Shown here piece after piece: positions 24,619 through 38,800 of a stretch of 64,000 bases of DNA; positions within the stretch are counted from its first letter, which is position 1; every line of letters begins with the position of its first letter. Under the pieces are notes generated by a model, which saw only the letters and a list, made by a program, of their open reading frames with translations, made no database searches and was not told the origin of the DNA. The DNA comes from Rugalucina vietnamica (taxonomy: Eukaryota > Mollusca > Bivalvia > Lucinida > Lucinidae), in contig OZ024875.1 of assembly GCA_964017185.1 (NCBI GenBank), positions 65,591,043 to 65,655,042 of the forward strand. The letters are read 5' to 3'. A program made the translations under genes and the position numbers.

Positions 24619-27600
24619 ATGGGCTGTAAAGGCACTTGTATGGACTACAAGCCCCACTGGGTCTCGAACTCCCTAAACTCGGTGGGGTTCTGTGAGAAAC
24701 CAGCCCGAGTTGGTACCGACACATTGCAATACTATACAGAAATTTCCATTTTTGGTCATTTTTGTACCCCTATTTCTCGAAAACTAGAGTTTTCCCGGCA
24801 TAGCCGCTTATGTGGTCTGAAAGTACATCCCTTCTACTGTAAATCCCACTAGGTCGCTTGCTCCCTAAACTCCGCGCACGTCAATGACAGGGGTGCCTCA
24901 TACCCCACCCCCAAACCCATGAATGTTCACGTTTCCCAATGTTTGAGTTGAAATTTCCGACAAACCAGAGTTTTCCCAGTATAACCGACCTATGGGCTGT
25001 AAAGGCACTTGTATGGACTACAAGCCCCACTGGGTCTCGAACTCCCTAAACTCGGTGGGGTTCTGTGAGAAACCAGCCCGAGTTGGTACCGACACATTGC
25101 AATACTATATAGAAATTTCCATTTTCGGTCATCTTTGTAACCTTATTTCTCGAAAACTAGAGTTTTCCCGGCATAGCCGCTTATGTGGTCTGAAAGTACA
25201 TCCCTTCTACTGTAAATCCCACTAGGTCGCTTGCTCCCTAAACTCCGCGCACGTCAATGACAGGGGTGCCTCATACCCCACCCCCAAACCCATGAATGTT
25301 CACGTTTCCCAATGTTTGAGTTGAAATTTCCGACAAACCAGAGTTTTCCTAGTATAACCGACCTATGGGCTGTAAAGGCACTTGTATGGACTACAAGCCC
25401 CACTGGGTCTCGAACTCCCTAAACTCGGTGGGGTTCTGTGAGAAACCAGCCCGAGTTGGTACCGACACATTGCAATACTATACAGAAATTTCCATTTTCG
25501 GTCATCTTTGTACCCCTATTTCTCGAAAACTAGAGTTTTCCCGGCATAGCCGCTTATTTGGTCTGATAGTACATCCCTTCTACTGTAAATCCCACTAGGT
25601 CGCTTGCTCCCTAAACTCCGCGCACGTCAATGACAGGGGTGCCTCATACCCCACCCCCAAACCCATGAATGTTCACGTTTTCCAATGTTTGAGTTGAAAT
25701 TTCCGACAAACCAGAGTTTTCCCAGTATAACCGACCTATGGGCTGTAAAGGCACTTGTATGGACTACAAGCCCCACTGGGTCTCAAACTCCCTAAACTCG
25801 GTGGGGTTCTGTGAGAAACCAGCCCGAGTTGGTACCGACACATTGCAATACTATACAGAAATTTCCATTTTCGGTCATCTTTGTACCTCTATTTCTCGAA
25901 AACTAGAGTTTTCCCGGCATAGCCGCTTATGTGGTCTGAAAGTACATCCCTTCTACTGTAAATCCCACTAGGTGGCTTGCTCCCTAAACTCCGCGCACGT
26001 CAATGACAGGGGTGCCTCATACCCTACCCCCAAACCCATGAATGTTCACGTTTCCCAATGTTTGAGTTGAAATTTCCGACAAACCAGAGTTTTCCCAGTA
26101 TAACCAACCTATGGGCTGTAAAGGCACTTGTATGGACTACAAGCCCCACTGGGTCTCGAACTCCCTAAACTCGGTGGGGTTCTGTGAGAAACCAGCCCGA
26201 GTTGGTACCGACACATTGCAATACTATACAGAAATTTCCATTTTCGGTCATCTTTGTACCCCTATTTCTCGAAAACTAGAGTTTTCCCGGCATAGCCGCT
26301 TATGTGGTCTGAAAGTACATCCCTTCTACTGTAAATCCCACTAGGTCGCTTGCTCCCTAAACTCCGCGCACGTCAATGACAGGGGTGCCTCATACCCCAC
26401 CCCCAAACCCATGAATGTTCACGTTTCCCAATGTTTGAGTTGAAATTTCCGACAAACCAGAGTTTTCCCAGTATAACCGACCTATGGGCTGTAAAGGCAC
26501 TTGTATGGACTACAAGCCCCACTGGGTCTCAAACTCCCTAAACTCGGTGGGGTTCTGTGAGAAACCAGCCCGAGTTGGTACCGACACATTGCAATACTAT
26601 ACAGAAATTTCCATTTTCGGTCATCTTTGTACCCCTATTTCTCGAAAACTAGAGTTTTCCCGGCATAGCCGCTTATGTGGTCTGAAAGTACATCCCTTCT
26701 ACTGTAAATCCCACTAGGTCGCTTGCTCCCTAAACTCCGCGCACGTCAATGACAGGGGTGCCTCATACCCCACCCCCAAACCCATGAATGTTCACGTTTC
26801 CCAATGTTTGAGTTGAAATTTCCGACAAACCAGAGTTTTCCCAGTATAACCGACCTATGGGCTGTAAAGGCACTTGTATGGACTACAAGCCCCACTGGGT
26901 CTCGAACTCCCTAAACTCGGTGGGGTTCTGTGAGAAACCAGCCCGAGTTGGTACCGACACATTGCAATACTATACAGAAATTTCCATTTTCGGTCATCTT
27001 TGTACCCCTATTTCTCGAAAACTAGAGTTTTCCCGGCATAGCCGCTTATGTGGTCTAAAAGTACATCCCTTCTACTGTAAATCCCACTAGGTCGCTTGCT
27101 CCCTAAACTCCGCGCACGTCAATGACAGGGGTGCCTCATACCCTACCCCCAAACCCATGAATGTTCACGTTTCCCAATGTTTGAGTTGAAATTTCCGACA
27201 AACCAGAGTTTCCCCAGTATAACCGACCTATGGGCTGTAAAGGCACTTGTATGGACTACAAGCCCCACTGGGTCTCGAACTCCCTAAACTCGGTGGGGTT
27301 CTGTGAGAAACCAGCCCGAGTTGGTACCGACACATTGCAATACTATACAGAAATTTCCATTTTCGGTCATCTTTGAACCCCTATTTCTCGAAAACTAGAG
27401 TTTTCCCGGCATAGCCGCTTATGTGGTCTGAAAGTACATCCCTTCTACTGAAAATCCCACTAGGTCGCTTGCTCCCTAAACTCCGCGCACGTCAATGACA
27501 GGGGTGCCTCATACCCCACCCCCAAACCCATGAATGTTCACGTTTCCCAATGTTTGAGTTGAAATTTCCGACAAACCAGAGTTTTCCCAGTATAACCGAC

Positions 27601-29839
27601 CTATGGGCTGTAAAGGCACTTGTATGGACTACAAGCCCCACTGGGTCTCGAACTCCCTAAACTCGGTGGGGTTCTGTGAGAAACCAGCCCGAGTTGGTAC
27701 CGACACATTGCAATACTATACAGAAATTTCCATTTTCGGTCATCTTTGTACCCCTATTTCTCGAAAACTAGAGTTTTCCCGGCATAGCCGCTTATGTGGT
27801 CTGAAAGTACATCCCTTCTACTGTAAATTCCACTAGGTGGCTTGTTCCCTAAACTCCGTGCACGTCAATGACAGGGGTGCCTCATACCCCACCCACAAAC
27901 CCATGAATGTTCACGTTTCCCAATGTTTGAGTTGAAATTTCCGACAAACCAGAGTTTTCCCAGTATAACCGACCTATGGGCTGTAAAGGCACTTGTATGG
28001 ACTACAAGCCCCACTGGGTCTCGAACTCCCTAAACTCGGTGGGGTTCTGTGAGAAACCAGCCCGAGTTGGTACCGACACATTGCAATACTATACAGAAAT
28101 TTCCATTTTCGGTCATCTTTGTTCCCCTATTTCTCGAAAACTAGAGTTTTCCCGGCATAGCCGCTTATGTGGTCTGAAAGTACATCCCTTCTACTGTAAA
28201 TCCCACTAGGTCGCTTGCTCCCTAAACTCCGCGCACGTCAATGACAGGGGTGCCTCATACCCCACCCCAAACCCATGAATGTTCACGTTTCCCAATGTTT
28301 GAGTTGAAATTTCCGACAAACCAGAGTTTTCCCAGTATAACCGACCTATGGGCTGTAAAGGCACTTGTATGGACTACAAGCCCCACTGGGTCTCGAACTC
28401 ACTAAACTCGGTGTGGTTCTGTGAGAAACCAGCCCGAGTTGGTACCGACACATTGCAATACTATACAGAAATTTCCATTTTCGGTCATCTTTGTACCCCT
28501 ATTTCTCGAAAACTAGAGTTTTCCCGGCATAGCCGCTCATGTGGTCTGAAAGTACATCCCTTCTACTGTAAATCCCACTAGGTCGCTTGCTCCCTAAACT
28601 CCGCGCACGTCAATGACAGGGGTGCCTCATACCCCACCCCCAAACCCATGAATGTTCACGTTTCCCAATGTTTGAGTTGAAATTTCCGACAAACCAGAGT
28701 TTTCCCAGTATAACCGACCTATGGGCTGTAAAGGCACTTGTATGGACTACAAGCCCCACTGGGTCTCAAACTCCCTAAACTCGGTGGGGTTCTGTGAGAA
28801 ACCAGCCCGAGTTGGTACCGACACATTGCAATACTATACAGAAATTTCCATTTTCGGTCATTTTTGTACCCCTATTTCTCGAAAACTAGAGTTTTTCCGG
28901 CATCGCCGCTTATGTGGTCTGAAAGTACATCCCTTCTACTGTAAATCCCACTAGGTCGCTTGCTCCCTAAACTCCGCGCACGTCAATGACAGGGGTGCCT
29001 CATACCCCACCCCCAAACCCATGAATGTTCACGTTTCCCAATGTTTGAGTTGAAATTTCCGACAAACCAGAGTTTTCCCAGTATAACCGACCTATGGGCT
29101 GTAAAGGCACTTGTATGGACTACAAGCCCCACTGGGTCTCGAACTCCCTAAACTCGGTGGGGTTCTGTGAGAAACCAGCCCGAGTTGGTACCGACACATT
29201 GCAATACTATACAGAAATTTCCATTTTCGGTCATCTTTGTACCCCTATTTCTCGAAAACTAGAGTTTTCCCGGCATAGCCGCTTATGTGGTCTGAAAGTA
29301 CATCCCTTCTACTGTAAATCCCACTAGGTCGCTTGCTCCCTAAACTCCGCGCACGTCAATGACAGGGGTGCCTCATACCCCACCCCCAAACCCATGAATG
29401 TTCACGTTTCCCAATGTTTGAGTTGAAATTTCCGACAAACCAGAGTTTTCCCAGTATAACCGACCTATGGGCTGTAAAGGCACTTGTATGGACTACAAGC
29501 CCCACTGGGTCTCGAACTCCCTAAACTCGGCGGGGTTCTGTGAGAAACCAGCCCGAGTTGGTACCGACACATTGCAATACTATACAGAAATTTCCATTTT
29601 CGGTCATCTTTGTACCCCTATTTCTCGAAAACTAGAGTTTTCCCGGCATAGCCGCTTATGTGGTCTGAAAGTACATCCCTTCTACTGTAAATCCCACTAG
29701 GTCGCTTGCTCCCTAAACTCCGCGCACGTCAATGACAGGGGTGCCTCATACCCCACCCCCAAACCCATGAATGTTCACGTTTCCCAATGTTTGAGTTGAA
29801 ATTTCCGACAAACCAGAGTTTTCCCAGTATAACCGACCT
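24619..29839 (+). repeat. 14-monomer higher-order repeat, copy 1 (5221 bp)
   Basis: Fourteen monomers in a fixed order of diagnostic variants: 'tttttggtcatttttg' unit, 'tttgtaaccttatttc' unit (24992), 'ttcctagtataacc' followed by 'gtctgatagtac' (25346-25570), 'aaccaacctatgg' (26104), 'tttgaacccctatt' with 'ctgaaaatccc' (27230 unit), a one-base-short unit with 'cggtgtggttctg' (28348), 'ggcatcgccgc' (28721) and 'ctcggcgggg' (29467). The same order recurs 5221 bp to the right. Confidence 0.9.
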
Positions 29840-32800
29840 ATGGGCTGTAAAGGCACTTGTATGGACTACAAGCCCCACTGGGTCTCAAACTCCCTAAACT
29901 CGGTGGGGTTCTGTGAGAAACCAGCCCGAGTTGGTACCGACACATTGCAATACTATACAGAAATTTCCATTTTTGGTCATTTTTGTACCCCTATTTCTCG
30001 AAAACTAGAGTTTTCCCGGCATAGCCGCTTATGTGGTCTGAAAGTACATCCCTTCTACTGTAAATCCCACTAGGTCGCTTGCTCCCTAAACTCCGCGCAC
30101 GTCAATGACAGGGGTGCCTCATACCCCACACCCAAACCCATGAATGTTCACGTTTCCCAATGTTTGAGTTGAAATTTTCGACAAACCAGAGTTTTCCCAG
30201 TATAACCGACCTATGGGCTGTAAAGGCACTTGTATGGACTACAAGCCCCACTGGGTCTCGAACTCCCTAAACTCGGTGGGGTTCTGTGAGAAACCAGCCC
30301 GAGTTGGTACCGACACATTGCAATACTATACAGAAATTTCCATTTTCGGTCATCTTTGTAACCTTATTTCTCGAAAACTAGAGTTTTCCCGGCATAGCCG
30401 CTTATGTGGTCTGAAAGTACATCCCTTCTACTGTAAATCCCACTAGGTCGCTTGCTCCCTAAACTCCGCGCACGTCAATGACAGGGGTGCCTCATACCCC
30501 ACCCCCAAACCAATGAATGTTCACGTTTCCCAATGTTTGAGTTGAAATTTCCGACAAACCAGAGTTTTCCTAGTATAACCGACCTATGGGCTGTAAAGGC
30601 ACTTGTATGGACTACAAGCCCCACTGGGTCTCGAACTCCCTAAACTCGGTGGGGTTCTGTGAGAAACCAGCCCGAGTTGGTACCGACACATTGCAATACT
30701 ATACAGAAATTTCCATTTTCGGTCATCTTTGTACCCCTATTTCTCGAAAACTAGAGTTTTCCCGGCATAGCCGCTTATTTGGTCTGATAGTACATCCCTT
30801 CTACTGTAAATCCCACTAGGTCGCTTGCTCCCTAAACTCCGCGCACGTCAATGACAGGGGTGCCTCATACCCCACCCCCAAACCCATGAATGTTCACGTT
30901 TCCCAATGTTTGAGTTGAAATTTCCGACAAACCAGAGTTTTCCCAGTATAACCGACCTATGGGCTGTAAAGGCACTTGTATGGACTACAAGCCCCACTGG
31001 GTCTCAAACTCCCTAAACTCGGTGGGGTTCTGTGAGAAACCAGCCCGAGTTGGTACCGACACATTGCAATACTATACAGAAATTTCCATTTTCGGTCATC
31101 TTTGTACCCCTATTTCTCGAAAACTAGAGTTTTCCCGGCATAGCCGCTTATGTGGTCTGAAAGTACATCCCTTCTACTGTAAATCCCACTAGGTGGCTTG
31201 CTCCCTAAACTCCGCGCACGTCAATGACAGGGGTGCCTCATACCCTACCCCCAAACCCATGAATGTTCACGTTTCCCAATGTTTGAGTTGAAATTTCCGA
31301 CAAACCAGAGTTTTCCCAGTATAACCAACCTATGGGCTGTAAAGGCACTTGTATGGACTACAAGCCCCACTGGGTCTCGAACTCCCTAAACTCGGTGGGG
31401 TTCTGTGAGAAACCAGCCCGAGTTGGTACCGACACATTGCAATACTATACAGAAATTTCCATTTTCGGTCATCTTTGTACCCCTATTTCTCGAAAACTAG
31501 AGTTTTCCCGGCATAGCCGCTTATGTGGTCTGAAAGTACATCCCGTCTACTGTAAATCCCACTAGGTCGCTTGCTCCCTAAACTCCGCGCACGTCAATGA
31601 CAGGGGTGCCTCATACCCCACCCCCAAACCCATGAATGTTCACGTTTTCCAATGTTTGAGTTGAAATTTCCGACAAACCAGAGTTTTCCCAGTATAACCG
31701 ACCTATGGGCTGTAAAGGCACTTGTATGGACTACAAGCCCCACTGGGTCTCGAACTCCCTAAACTCGGTGGGGTTCTGTGAGAAACCAGCCCGAGTTGGT
31801 ACCGACACATTGCAATACTATACAGAAATTTCCATTTTCGGTCATCTTTGTACCCCTATTTCTCGAAAACTAGAGTTTTCCCGGCATAGCCGCTTATGTG
31901 GTCTGAAAGTACATCCCTTCTACTGTAAATCCCACTAGGTCGCTTGCTCCCTAAACTCCGCGCACGTCAATGACAGGGGTGCCTCATACCCCACCCCCAA
32001 ACCCATGAATGTTCACGTTTCCCAATGTTTGAGTTGAAATTTCCGACAAACCAGAGTTTTCCCAGTATAACCGACCTATGGGCTGTAAAGGCACTTGTAT
32101 GGACTACAAGCCCCACTGGGTCTCAAACTCCCTAAACTCGGTGGGGTTCTGTGAGAAACCAGCCCGAGTTGGTACCGACACATTGCAATACTATACAGAA
32201 ATTTCCATTTTCGGTCATCTTTGTACCCCTATTTCTCGAAAACTAGAGTTTTCCCGGCATAGCCGCTTATGTGGTCTAAAAGTACATCCCTTCTACTGTA
32301 AATCCCACTAGGTCGCTTGCTCCCTAAACTCCGCGCACGTCAATGACAGGGGTGCCTCATATCCTACCCCCAAACCCATGAATGTTCACGTTTCCCAATG
32401 TTTGAGTTGAAATTTCCGACAAACCAGAGTTTTCCCAGTATAACCGACCTATGGGCTGTAAAGGCACTTGTATGGACTACAAGCCCCACTGGGTCTCGAA
32501 CTCCCTAAACTCGGTGGGGTTCTGTGAGAAACCAGCCCGAGTTGGTACCGACACATTGCAATACTATACAGAAATTTCCATTTTCGGTCATCTTTGAACC
32601 CCTATTTCTCGAAAACTAGAGTTTTCCCGGCATAGCCGCTTATGTGGTCTGAAAGTACATCCCTTCTACTGAAAATCCCACTAGGTCGCTTGCTCCCTAA
32701 ACTCCGCGCACGTCAATGACAGGGGTGCCTCATACCCCACCCCCAAACCCATGAATGTTCACGTTTCCCAATGTTTGAGTTGAAATTTCCGACAAACCAG

Positions 32801-35800
32801 AGTTTTCCCAGTATAACCGACCTATGGGCTGTAAAGGCACTTGTATGGACTACAAGCCCCACTGGGTCTCGAACTCCCTAAACTCGGTGGGGTTCTGTGA
32901 GAAACCAGCCCGAGTTGGTACCGACACATTGCAATACTATACAGAAATTTCCATTTTCGGTCATCTTTGTACCCCTATTTCTCGAAAACTAGAGTTTTCC
33001 CGGCATAGCCGCTTATGTGGTCTGAAAGTACATCCCTTCTACTGTAAATCCCACTAGGTGGCTTGCTCCCTAAACTCCGTGCACGTCAATGACAGGGGTG
33101 CCTCATACCCCACCCCCAAACCCATGAATGTTCACGTTTCCCAATGTTTGAGTTGAAATTTCCGACAAACCAGAGTTTTCCCAGTATAACCGACCTATGG
33201 GCTGTAAAGGCACTTGTATGGACTACAAGCCCCACTGGGTCTCGAACTCCCTAAACTCGGTGGGGTTCTGTGAGAAACCAGCCCGAGTTGGTACCGACAC
33301 ATTGCAATACTATACAGAAATTTCCATTTTCGGTCATCTTTGTACCCCTATTTCTCGAAAACTAGAGTTTTCCCGGCATAGCCGCTTATGTGGTCTGAAA
33401 GTACATCCCTTCTACTGTAAATCCCACTAGGTCGCTTGCTCCCTAAACTCCGCGCACGTCAATGACAGGGGTGCCTCATACCCCACCCCAAACCCATGAA
33501 TGTTCACGTTTCCCAATGTTTGAGTTGAAATTTCCGACAAACCAGAGTTTTCCCAGTATAACCGACCTATGGGCTGTAAAGGCACTTGTATGGACTACAA
33601 GCCCCACTGGGTCTCGAACTCACTAAACTCGGTGTGGTTCTGTGAGAAACCTGCCCGAGTTGGTACCGACACATTGCAATACTATACAGAAATTTCCATT
33701 TTCGGTCATCTTTGTACCCCTATTTCTCGAAAACTAGAGTTTTCCCGGCATAGCCGCTCATGTGGTCTGAAAGTACATCCCTTCTACTGTAAATCCCACT
33801 AGGTCGCTTGCTCCCTAAACTCCGCGCACGTCAATGACAGGGGTGCCTCATACCCCACCCCCAAACCCATGAATGTTCACGTTTCCCAATGTTTGAGTTG
33901 AAATTTCCGACAAACCAGAGTTTTCCCAGTATGACCGACCTATGGGCTGTAAAGGCACTTGTATGGACTACAAGCCCCACTGGGTCTCAAACTCCCTAAA
34001 CTCGGTGGGGTTCTGTGAGAAACCAGCCCGAGTTGGTACCGACACATTGCAATACTATACAGAAATTTCCATTTTCGGTCATTTTTGTACCCCTATTTCT
34101 CGAAAACTAGAGTTTTCCCGGCATCGCCGCTTATGTGGTCTGAAAGTACATCCCTTCTACTGTAAATCCCACTAAGTCGCTTGCTCCCTAAACTCCGCGC
34201 ACGTCAATGACAGGGGTGCCTCATACCCCACCCCCAAACCCATGAATGTTCACGTTTCCCAATGTTTGAGTTGAAATTTCCGACAAACCAGAGTTTTCCC
34301 AGTATAACCGACCTATGGGCTGTAAAGGCACTTGTATGGACTACAAGCCCCACTGGGTCTCGAACTCCCTAAACTCGGTGGGGTTCTGTGAGAAACCAGC
34401 CCGAGTTGGTACCGACACATTGCAATACTATACAGAAATTTCCATTTTCGGTCATCTTTGTACCCCTATTTCTCGAAAACTAGAGTTTTCCCGGCATAGC
34501 CGCTTATGTGGTCTGAAAGTACATCCCTTCTACTGTAAATCCCACTAGGTCGCTTGCTCCCTAAACTCCGCGCACGTCAATGACAGGGGTGCCTCATACC
34601 CCACCCCCAAACCCATGAATGTTCACGTTTCCCAATGTTTGAGTTGAAATTTCCGACAAACCAGAGTTTTCCCAGTATAACCGACCTATGGGCTGTAAAG
34701 GCACTTGTATGGACTACAAGCCCCACTGGGTCTCGAACTCCCTAAACTCGGTGGGGTTCTGTGAGAAACCAGCCCGAGTTGGTACCGACACATTGCAATA
34801 CTATACAGAAATTTCCATTTTCGGTCATCTTTGTACCCCTATTTCTCGAAAACTAGAGTTTTCCCGGCATAGCCGCTTATGTGGTCTGAAAGTACATCCC
34901 TTCTACTGTAAATCCCACTAGGTGGCTTGCTCCCTAAACTCCGTGCACGTCAATGACAGGGGTGCCTCATACCCCACCCCCAAACCCATGAATGTTCACG
35001 TTTCCCAATGTTTGAGTTGAAATTTCCGACAAACCAGAGTTTTCCCAGTATAACCGACCTATGGGCTGTAAAGGCACTTGTATGGACTACAAGCCCCACT
35101 GGGTCTCGAACTCCCTAAACTCGGTGGGGTTCTGTGAGAAACCAGCCCGAGTTGGTACCGACACATTGCAATTCTATACAGAAATTTCCATTTTCGGTCA
35201 TCTTTGTACCCCTATTTCTCGAAAACTAGAGTTTTCCCGGCATAGCCGCTTATGTGGTCTGAAAGTACATCCCTTCTACTGTAAATCCCACTAGGTCGCT
35301 TGCTCCCTAAACTCCGCGCACGTCAATAACAGGGGTGCCTCATACCCCACCCCCAAACCCATGAATGTTCACGTTTCCCAATGTTTGAGTTGAAATTTCC
35401 GACAAACCAGAGTTTTCCCAGTATAACCGACCTATGGGCTGTAAAGGCACTTGTATGGACTACAAGCCCCACTGGGTCTCGAACTCCCTAAACTCGGCGG
35501 GGTTCTGTGAGAAACCAGCCCGAGTTGGTACCGACACATTGCAATACTATACAGAAATTTCCATTTTCGGTCATCTTTGTACCCCTATTTCTCGAAAACT
35601 AGAGTTTTCCCGGCATAGCCGCTTATGTGGTCTGAAAGTACATCCCTTCTACTGTAAATCCCACTAGGTCGCTTGCTCCCTAAACTCCGCGCACGTCAAT
35701 GACAGGGGTGCCTCATACCCCACCCCCAAACCCATGAATGTTCACGTTTCCCAATGTTTGAGTTGAAATTTCCGACAAACCAGAGTTTTCCCAGTATAAC

Positions 35801-35806
35801 CGACCT
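29840..35806 (+). repeat. 14-monomer higher-order repeat, copy 2, enlarged to 16 monomers (5967 bp)
   Basis: All diagnostic variants of copy 1 recur in order: 'gtaaccttatttc' unit at 30213, 'gtctgatagtac' near 30782, 'aaccaacctatgg' near 31325, 'tttgaacccctatt' in the 32451 unit, the one-base-short 'ggtgtggttctg' unit at 33569, 'ggcatcgccgc' at 33942 and 'ctcggcgggg' at 35434. Two extra monomers (34688-35433) separate the last two markers. Their own markers ('ggtggcttgctcc', 'ccgtgcacgtc', 'gtcaataacagg') match the pair at 23873-24618 just upstream of copy 1. Confidence 0.9.
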
Positions 35807-38800
35807 ATGGGCTGTAAAGGCACTTGTATGGACTACAAGCCCCACTGGGTCTCAAACTCCCTAAACTCGGTGGGGTTCTGTGAGAAACCAGCCCGAGTTG
35901 GTACCGACACATTGCAATACTATACAGAAATTTCCATTTTTGGTCATTTTTGTACCCCTATTTCTCGAAAACTAGAGTTTTCCCGGCATAGCCGCTTATG
36001 TGGTCTGAAAGTACATCCCTTCTACTGTAAATCCCACTAGGTCGCTTGCTCCCTAAACTCCGCGCACGTCAATGACAGGGGTGCCTCATACCCCACCCCC
36101 AAACCCATGAATGTTCACGTTTCCCAATGTTTGAGTTGAAATTTCCGACAAACCAGAGTTTTCCCAGTATAACCGACCTATGGGCTGTAAAGGCACTTGT
36201 ATGGACTACAAGCCCCACTGGGTCTCGAACTCCCTAAACTCGGTGGGGTTCTGTGAGAAACCAGCCCGAGTTGGTACCGACACATTGCAATACTATACAG
36301 AAATTTCCATTTTCGGTCATCTTTGTAACCTTATTTCTCGAAAACTAGAGTTTTCCCGGCATAGCCGCTTATGTGGTCTGAAAGTACATCCCTTCTACTG
36401 TAAATCCCACTAGGTCGCTTGCTCCCTAAACTCCGCGCACGTCAATGACAGGGGTGCCTCATACCCCACCCCCAAACCCATGAATGTTCACGTTTCCCAA
36501 TGTTTGAGTTGAAATTTCCGACAAACCAGAGTTTTCCTAGTATAACCGACCTATGGGCTGTAAAGGCACTTGTATGGACTACAAGCCCCACTGGGTCTCG
36601 AACTCCCTAAACTCGGTGGGGTTCTGTGAGAAACCAGCCCGAGTTGGTACCGACACATTGCAATACTATACAGAAATTTCCATTTTCGGTCATCTTTGTA
36701 CCCCTATTTCTCGAAAACTAGAGTTTTCCCGGCATAGCCGCTTATTTGGTCTGATAGTACATCCCTTCTACTGTAAATCCCACTAGGTCGCTTGCTCCCT
36801 AAACTCCGCGCACGTCAATGACAGGGGTGCCTCATACCCCACCCCCAAACCCATGAATGTTCACGTTTCCCAATGTTTGAGTTGAAATTTCCGACAAACC
36901 AGAGTTTTCCCAGTATAACCGACCTATGGGCTGTAAAGGCACTTGTAAGGACTACAAGCCCCACTGGGTCTCAAACTCCCTAAACTCGGTGGGGTTCTGT
37001 GAGAAACCAGCCCGAGTTGGTACCGACACATTGCAATACTATACAGAAATTTCCATTTTCGGTCATCTTTGTACCCCTATTTCTCGAAAACTAGAGTTTT
37101 CCCGACATAGCCGCTTATGTGGTCTGAAAGTACATCCCTTCTACTGTAAATCCCACTAGGTGGCTTGCTCCCTAAACTCCGCGCACGTCAATGACAGGGG
37201 TGCCTCATACCCTACCCCCAAACCCATGAATGTTCACGTTTCCCAATGTTTGAGTTGAAATTTCCGACAAACCAGAGTTTTCCCAGTATAACCAACCTAT
37301 GGGCTGTAAAGGCACTTGTATGGACTACAAGCCCCACTGGGTCTCGAACTCCCTAAACTCGGTGGGGTTCTGTGAGAAACCAGCCCGAGTTGGTACCGAC
37401 ACATTGCAATACTATACAGAAATTTCCATTTTCGGTCATCTTTGTACCCCTATTTCTCGAAAACTAGAGTTTTCCCGGCATAGCCGCTTATGTGGTCTGA
37501 AAGTACATCCCGTCTACTGTAAATCCCACTAGGTCGCTTGCTCCCTAAACTCCGCGCACGTCAATGACAGGGGTGCCTCATACCCCACCCCCAAACCCAT
37601 GAATGTTCACGTTTCCCAATGTTTGAGTTGAAATTTCCGACAAACCAGAGTTTTCCCAGTATAACCGACCTATGGGCTGTAACGGCACTTGTATGGACTA
37701 CAAGCCCCACTGGGTCTCGAACTCCCTAAACTCGGTGGGGTTCTGTGAGAAACCAGCCCGAGTTGGTACCGACACATTGCAATACTATACAGAAATTTCC
37801 ATTTTCGGTCATCTTTATACCCCTATTTCTCGAAAACTAGAGTTTTCCCGGCATAGCCGCTTATGTGGTCTGAAAGTACATCCCTTCTACTGTAAATCCC
37901 ACTAGGTCGCTTGCTCCCTAAACTCCGCGCACGTCAATGACAGGGGTGCCTCATACCCCACCCCCAAACCCATGAATGTTCACGTTTCCCAATGTTTGAG
38001 TTGAAATTTCCGACAAACCAGAGTTTTCCCAGTATAACCGACCTATGGGCTGTAAAGGCACTTGTATGGACTACAAGCCCCACTGGGTCTCAAACTCCCT
38101 AAACTCGGTGGGGTTCTGTGAGAAACCAGCCCGAGTTGGTACCGACACATTGCAATACTATACAGAAATTTCCATTTTCGGTCATCTTTGTACCCCTATT
38201 TCTCGAAAACTAGAGTTTTCCCGGCATAGCCGCTTATGTGGTCTAAAAGTACATCCCTTCTACTGTAAATCCCACTAGGTCGCTTGCTCCCTAAACTCCG
38301 CGCACGTCAATGACAGGGGTGCCTCATACCCTACCCCCAAACCCATGAATGTTCACGTTTCCCAATGTTTGAGTTGAAATTTCCGACAAACCAGAGTTTT
38401 CCCAGTATAACCGACCTATGGGCTGTAAAGGCACTTGTATGGACTACAAGCCCCACTGGGTCTCGAACTCCCTAAACTCGGTGGGGTTCTGTGAGAAACC
38501 AGCCCGAGTTGGTACCGACACATTGCAATACTATACAGAAATTTCCATTTTCGGTCATCTTTGAACCCCTATTTCTCGAAAACTAGAGTTTTCCCGGCAT
38601 AGCCGCTTATGTGGTCTGAAAGTACATCCCTTCTACTGAAAATCCCACTAGGTCGCTTGCTCCCTAAACTCCGCGCACGTCAATGACAGGGGTGCCTCAT
38701 ACCCCACCCCCAAACCCATGAATGTTCACGTTTCCCAATGTTTGAGTTGAAATTTCCGACAAACCAGAGTTTTCCCAGTATAACCGACCTATGGGCTGTA